Assembly (NCBI GenBank): GCA_964580105.1
Contig: CAZOJJ010000002.1
Coordinates: 72,284 to 136,283, forward strand
Length of the DNA: 64,000 bases
Direction of reading: 5' to 3'
Source of the DNA: CAZOJJ01 sp964580105
GTDB taxonomy: Bacteria > Bacteroidota > Rhodothermia > Rhodothermales > Rubricoccaceae
Positions 60,405 to 64,000 of this stretch are shown piece by piece (positions within the stretch are counted from its first letter, which is position 1; every line of letters begins with the position of its first letter). A program made the position numbers and the translations under genes. Below the pieces are notes generated by a model. It worked only from the letters and a program-made list of their open reading frames with translations. It was not told the DNA's origin and did no database searches.

Positions 60405-63400
60405 CTACCGCTTGCCTACCCAGACGCGGAGGAGCGACGTGAGCTGGTCCACGTTGACCGGCTTGGTGAGGTAGTCCGAGGCGCCGGCGGCGAGGCACTT
60501 CTCGCGGTCCCCCTTCATGGCCTTCGCCGTCACGGCGATGATGGGGAGGTCCTGGAAGTCGGGCATCTTCCGGATGGCGCGCGTGGTCTCGTAGCCGTCC
60601 ATCCCCGGCATCATCACGTCCATGAGCACGAGGTCGATGTCGCCGTCCTTCTTGAGGAACTCGATGCCGTCGCGGCCGGACTCGGCGTAGACCACGTCCA
60701 TCTTGTGCCGCTCCAGCAGGCTCTGCAGCGCGAAGATGTTGCGGACGTCGTCGTCCACGATGAGCACCTTGTGGCCGGCGAGGGCGGCCTCGGGGCGGTG
60801 CCGCTTCTCCAGCCGCTCGCGCTGCTCCTCCGGGAGCGAGGCCTCGACGCGGTGGAGGTAGAGCGCGGTCTCGTCGAGCAGGCGGTCGAACGCCTCGACG
60901 TCCTTGACGACGACGGCCTCGGCGAGTTCGTGGAGCCGGTCCGCTTCCTCGCCCTGGAGGTCGCGTCCGGTGTGGACGATGACGGGGAGGTCGGCGAGGC
61001 CGAGCTCGCCGCGGATCCGCTCGATGAGGTCGAACCCGGACATGTCGGGCAGGCCGAGGTCAACGAGGGCGCAGTCGAAGGTGCCTTCGCGGAGGGCCTG
61101 GAGTGCCTCCTCGCCGCGCGCCACGCCGACCATCTCCACGTCCTCCCCGCCGATGAATTCCTCGACGAGCCGGCGCTGCACCTCGTTGTCCTCGACGACG
61201 AGCAGCCGCTTGACGGGCCGCCCGGCCACGTCCTTCGCCCGGTCGAGCTGGCCTTCGAGGGAGGCCCGCGAGACGGGCTTCTTGAGCTGGCCGAGCACGC
61301 CGCGCCGCTCGGGGCGGGGCAGCGGGTCGGTGACGGAGACGATCTGGACGGGGATGTGCCGCGTCTCGGGCTGGTTCTTGAGCCGGTCGAGGAGGGCCAG
61401 GCCGTGCATGCCCGGCAGCTTCACGTCGAGCGTGATGGCGGCGGGCTTGAAGCGGCGCACGGCCGCCAGCGCGCCCTCGGCGTGGTCGGTGACGACGACC
61501 TTGAACCCCTTCTCGCGGGCGATGTCCACGAGCACGCGGGCAAAGTACGGGTCGTCCTCGACGACGAGGAGCACGGCGTCGTCCGGGCCGATGCGGTCGC
61601 GGTCGTCCTCGGGCCGGCCGGCCGGGCGGGCGGTCGGCGCCCGGACGACCGCCGAGGCATCCGCGTTGGGCGTCCCGGCATCGAGCGTCTCGACCTCGGC
61701 TGCCGCGCCGGCCGGGTCGGACGGCGGTCGGGCCGGCGTGCTCTCCGGCGTCGGCGTTGCTCCGGCGGCCTCGCCGTCGTCGGCCTCGCCGTCGNNNNNN
61801 NNNNNNNNNNNNNNNNNNNNNNNNNNNNNNNNNNNNNNNNNNNNNNNNNNNNNNNNNNNNNNNNNNNNNNNNNNNNNNNNNNNNNNNNNNNNNNCGTCGG
61901 CCTCGCCGTCGGCGAGGGCGGGGGCCTCGGGCGCCTCGCCCGCATGCCCGCCGCTGGTGCCGAGGCGGGCGGTGTCGTCCACGGAGCCGGTGCGCTTGGC
62001 GGGCGGGCTGTAGGTGAGGGGGAGGTAGAGCGTGAACGTGCTGCCTTCGCCCGGCGCGCTCTGGAGGTGGATCTCGCCGCCGAGCAGGCGCGCGATCTCG
62101 CGGCTGATCGAGAGGCCGAGGCCGGTCCCGCCGTAGTTCCGGTCCACCGAGCCCTCGGCCTGCTGGAACGCCTCGAAGATGACGCGCTGTTTATCCGGTG
62201 CGATGCCGATGCCGGTGTCCCGCACGGCGAAGCCGATCACGTGCTCCGCCGTGCGGAGCTTCTCGCTGCGGAAGCGGACGCCCTCGGCCGGGGTCATCCG
62301 GAGCTCGATCTCGCCCTCGGGCGTGAACTTGAACGCGTTCGAGAGCAGGTTCTTGAGCACCTGCTGGAGCCGCTTCGGGTCCGTGTGGATCGCCTCCGGC
62401 AGCCCTTCGTCCCGGTTGATGGTGAAGGCCAGGGCCCGGTCGTTGGCGACCTCGCGGAACATCCGCTCCAGGTCCGCCGCCAGCCCCTCGAACGGGACCG
62501 GCTCCGGCTCGACGGGCATCGCGCCGGACTCGATCTTCGAGAGGTCGAGGATCTCGTTGATGAGGGCGAGGAGGTCGGAGCCCGAGGAGTAGATGGTCTC
62601 GGCGTACTCGACCTGCTTGGGGCTCAGCACGTGGTCGCTGTTCTCGGCGAGCATCCGGGAGAGGATGAGCATGGAGTTGAGCGGGGTGCGCAGCTCGTGG
62701 CTCATGTTGGCGAGGAACTCGGACTTGTACTTCGAGGTCAGCGCGAGCTGCTCGGCCTTCTCCTCGATGGCCTTCCGGGTCTGCTCGATCTCGCGGTTCT
62801 TCCGCTCCACCTCGGCGTTCTGCACGGCGAGCTGGCGGGCCTTCTCCTCCAGCTCCACGTTCGTCTGCTGGAGCTCCTCCTGCTGCTGGCGCAGCAGGTC
62901 CTCGCTCTCGCGGAGGCTGCGGGCCTGCTCCTCCAGCCGCTTGTTCGTCTGCTGGAGCTCCTCCTGCTGGCTCTGCAGTTCCTGCGTGAGGCCCTGGCTC
63001 TGCGCCAGCAGCGCCTCCGTCCGCATGTTCGCCTCGATGGAGTTGAGGACGATGCCGATGGACTCGGTGAGCTGGTCGAGGAACGTGAGGTGGTTCGTGT
63101 TGAACCGCTGGAACGAGGCCAACTCGATGACGGCCTTGACCTCGCCCTCGAAGAGCACCGGCAGCACGACGATGTTGCGCGGCGGCGCGCTGCCGAGGCC
63201 GGAGTTGACCTGGATGTAGTCCGCCGGCACGTCGGTGATGAGGATGCGCTCTTTCTCCAGCGCGCACTGCCCGACGAGCCCCTCGCCCGGCCGGAACCGG
63301 TTGTTGAGCCCGCGCCGCTCGCGGTAGGCGTAGGTAGCGAGCAGCCGCAGCTCCGGCTCGGGGTCGCCCTCCACCTTCTCGGCCGTGTAGAAGGCGCCGT

Positions 63401-64000
63401 GCTGGACGTCGACGAGGGGCGCCAGCTCGGAGAGGATGAGCTTGGAGACGGTGTGGAGCTCCTTCTGGCCCTGGAGCAACTGCGTGAACTTCGTCAGGTT
63501 CGTCTTGAGCCAGTCCTGCTCCTGGTTCTTTCGCGTGGTGTCCTTGAGGTTGCGGATCATCTCGTTGACGTTGTCCTTGAGGTCCGCCACCTCGCCCGCC
63601 GCCTCGACGGTGATCTTCTTGGAGAGGTCGCCCGCGGCGACGGCCGTCGTCACCTCCGTGATGGCGCGCACCTGCGTGGTGAGGTTGGCCGCGAGCCGGT
63701 TCACGTTGTCGGTCAGGTCGCGCCACGTGCCGGAGGCGCCGGGCACCTCGGCCTGGCCGCCCAGCTTCCCTTCGACGCCCACCTCACGGGCCACCGTCGT
63801 GACCTGCTCGGCGAAAGTGTCGAGGGTGTCGATCATGTTGTTGATCGTGTCCCGCAGTTCGGCGATCTCGCCCTGGGCCTCCACCTGCAGCTTACGGTCG
63901 AGGTTGCCCCGGGCGACGGCCGTGACGACCTCGGCGATGCCGCGCACCTGCGTGGTCAGGTTGTCGGCCATCGAGTTGACGTTGTCCGTCAGGTCCTTCC
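60405..64000 (-). CDS. Multi-HAMP hybrid histidine kinase with GAF and three receiver domains (N terminus outside window)
   Basis: Visible from the window end ([19 protein letters not shown]) are: tandem HAMP units ([40 protein letters not shown]), a GAF domain ([20 protein letters not shown] to [19 protein letters not shown]) and a long Gln/Glu coiled coil. HisKA ([20 protein letters not shown]) and HATPase ([39 protein letters not shown]) follow, then a DGEAD repeat linker with an N gap. Three REC domains with acceptor Asp in [16 protein letters not shown] and LMDVMMPG end the protein. The frame is open to base 64000, so the start is missing. Upstream HAMP repeats place it in the group III/Nik1-like class. 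It probably works in a large phosphorelay. Confidence 0.93.
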   Translation of the reverse strand, partial: KDLTDNVNSMADNLTTQVRGIAEVVTAVARGNLDRKLQVEAQGEIAELRDTINNMIDTLDTFAEQVTTVAREVGVEGKLGGQAEVPGASGTWRDLTDNVNRLAANLTTQVRAITEVTTAVAAGDLSKKITVEAAGEVADLKDNVNEMIRNLKDTTRKNQEQDWLKTNLTKFTQLLQGQKELHTVSKLILSELAPLVDVQHGAFYTAEKVEGDPEPELRLLATYAYRERRGLNNRFRPGEGLVGQCALEKERILITDVPADYIQVNSGLGSAPPRNIVVLPVLFEGEVKAVIELASFQRFNTNHLTFLDQLTESIGIVLNSIEANMRTEALLAQSQGLTQELQSQQEELQQTNKRLEEQARSLRESEDLLRQQQEELQQTNVELEEKARQLAVQNAEVERKNREIEQTRKAIEEKAEQLALTSKYKSEFLANMSHELRTPLNSMLILSRMLAENSDHVLSPKQVEYAETIYSSGSDLLALINEILDLSKIESGAMPVEPEPVPFEGLAADLERMFREVANDRALAFTINRDEGLPEAIHTDPKRLQQVLKNLLSNAFKFTPEGEIELRMTPAEGVRFRSEKLRTAEHVIGFAVRDTGIGIAPDKQRVIFEAFQQAEGSVDRNYGGTGLGLSISREIARLLGGEIHLQSAPGEGSTFTLYLPLTYSPPAKRTGSVDDTARLGTSGGHAGEAPEAPALADGEADXXXXXXXXXXXXXXXXXXXXXXXXXXXXXXXXXXDGEADDGEAAGATPTPESTPARPPSDPAGAAAEVETLDAGTPNADASAVVRAPTARPAGRPEDDRDRIGPDDAVLLVVEDDPYFARVLVDIAREKGFKVVVTDHAEGALAAVRRFKPAAITLDVKLPGMHGLALLDRLKNQPETRHIPVQIVSVTDPLPRPERRGVLGQLKKPVSRASLEGQLDRAKDVAGRPVKRLLVVEDNEVQRRLVEEFIGGEDVEMVGVARGEEALQALREGTFDCALVDLGLPDMSGFDLIERIRGELGLADLPVIVHTGRDLQGEEADRLHELAEAVVVKDVEAFDRLLDETALYLHRVEASLPEEQRERLEKRHRPEAALAGHKVLIVDDDVRNIFALQSLLERHKMDVVYAESGRDGIEFLKKDGDIDLVLMDVMMPGMDGYETTRAIRKMPDFQDLPIIAVTAKAMKGDREKCLAAGASDYLTKPVNVDQLTSLLRVWVGKR
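61769..61911. repeat. 15-bp in-frame tandem repeat (DGEAD) with 100-N gap
   Basis: On both sides of an N run (61795-61894) the minus strand repeats a 15-bp unit encoding Asp-Gly-Glu-Ala-Asp between the kinase core and the first receiver domain. Because 15 is a multiple of three, copy-number change keeps the frame. The reading frame across the gap is consistent with 100 N only by chance, so the true length is unknown. Confidence 0.92.

Overview
This 64 kb window is a piece of a bacterial chromosome with very high G+C (roughly 70% by eye) and strong G/C preference at third codon positions. Several secreted proteins end in a type IX-secretion-like sorting domain with a YPNPFNP motif. There is also a TonB-dependent receptor with an N-terminal carboxypeptidase-like domain, and a few TAnnTTTG-type promoter boxes. 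Together these point to the Bacteroidota/Rhodothermota side of the tree. A marine Rhodothermales relative (Rubricoccaceae-like) is my best guess; that is inference and no 16S gene is present. Three runs of exactly 100 N are assembly gaps, and each lies inside a short tandem repeat.

Layout. 1-2.5 kb: end of an ATP synthase operon (atpA partial, atpG). 2.5-3.0 kb: a GNAT acetyltransferase. 3.3-5.2 kb: three tandem collar-domain (microcystin-dependent-protein-like) genes and a small DUF6916-like gene. 5.3-9.7 kb: a compact lasso-peptide-like locus with an asparagine-synthetase-like cyclase, a 60-residue precursor, a PqqD-like recognition protein, a sulfotransferase and an HPr-kinase-like kinase. 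No leader protease or exporter is visible. 9.9-12.1 kb: sulfide/persulfide genes with a divergent ArsR regulator. 12.2-13.9 kb: a MerR-led operon of small proteins. 14.0-15.7 kb: a minisatellite, tRNA-Ser(GCT), a small basic protein and a MarC protein.

15.8-25.1 kb (minus strand): a large electron-transfer operon. It runs from a membrane cytochrome b-like protein through a TPR lipoprotein-like protein, a 23-CXXCH cytochrome, a 25-CXXCH cytochrome and an outer-membrane barrel to a ferredoxin/FAD oxidoreductase. 25.1-33.4 kb (plus): a lipoprotein, a GAF-sigma54 activator, a PEGA-type Ser/Thr kinase, a kelch protein, a DUF5683 protein and an FG-GAP protein. 33.4-34.05 kb: two genes cut off head-to-head at one junction. 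34.2-37.5 kb: a lipoprotein, a TonB receptor and an Rrf2 regulator. 37.7 kb: tRNA-Ser(TGA). 38.9-42.9 kb: a TolC/HlyD/MacB-ATPase export operon. 43-49 kb: housekeeping and lipid-type enzymes, with REP-like repeats.

49.4-58.1 kb is a metal-homeostasis region: a CusF-like copper protein, an exported CbiX-like chelatase, an outer-membrane protein, a DtxR/MntR regulator and its metal ABC importer. TTTAG/CTAAA palindromes lie before the chelatase gene and between the regulator and the outer-membrane gene, which suggests a small regulon. A palindromic repeat sits inside the signal-peptide region of the metal-binding lipoprotein. A four-helix-bundle gene bracketed by inverted repeats sits between the two permease genes. 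The window closes with a secreted protein, a pentapeptide-repeat membrane protein and a truncated multi-HAMP hybrid histidine kinase with three receiver domains.
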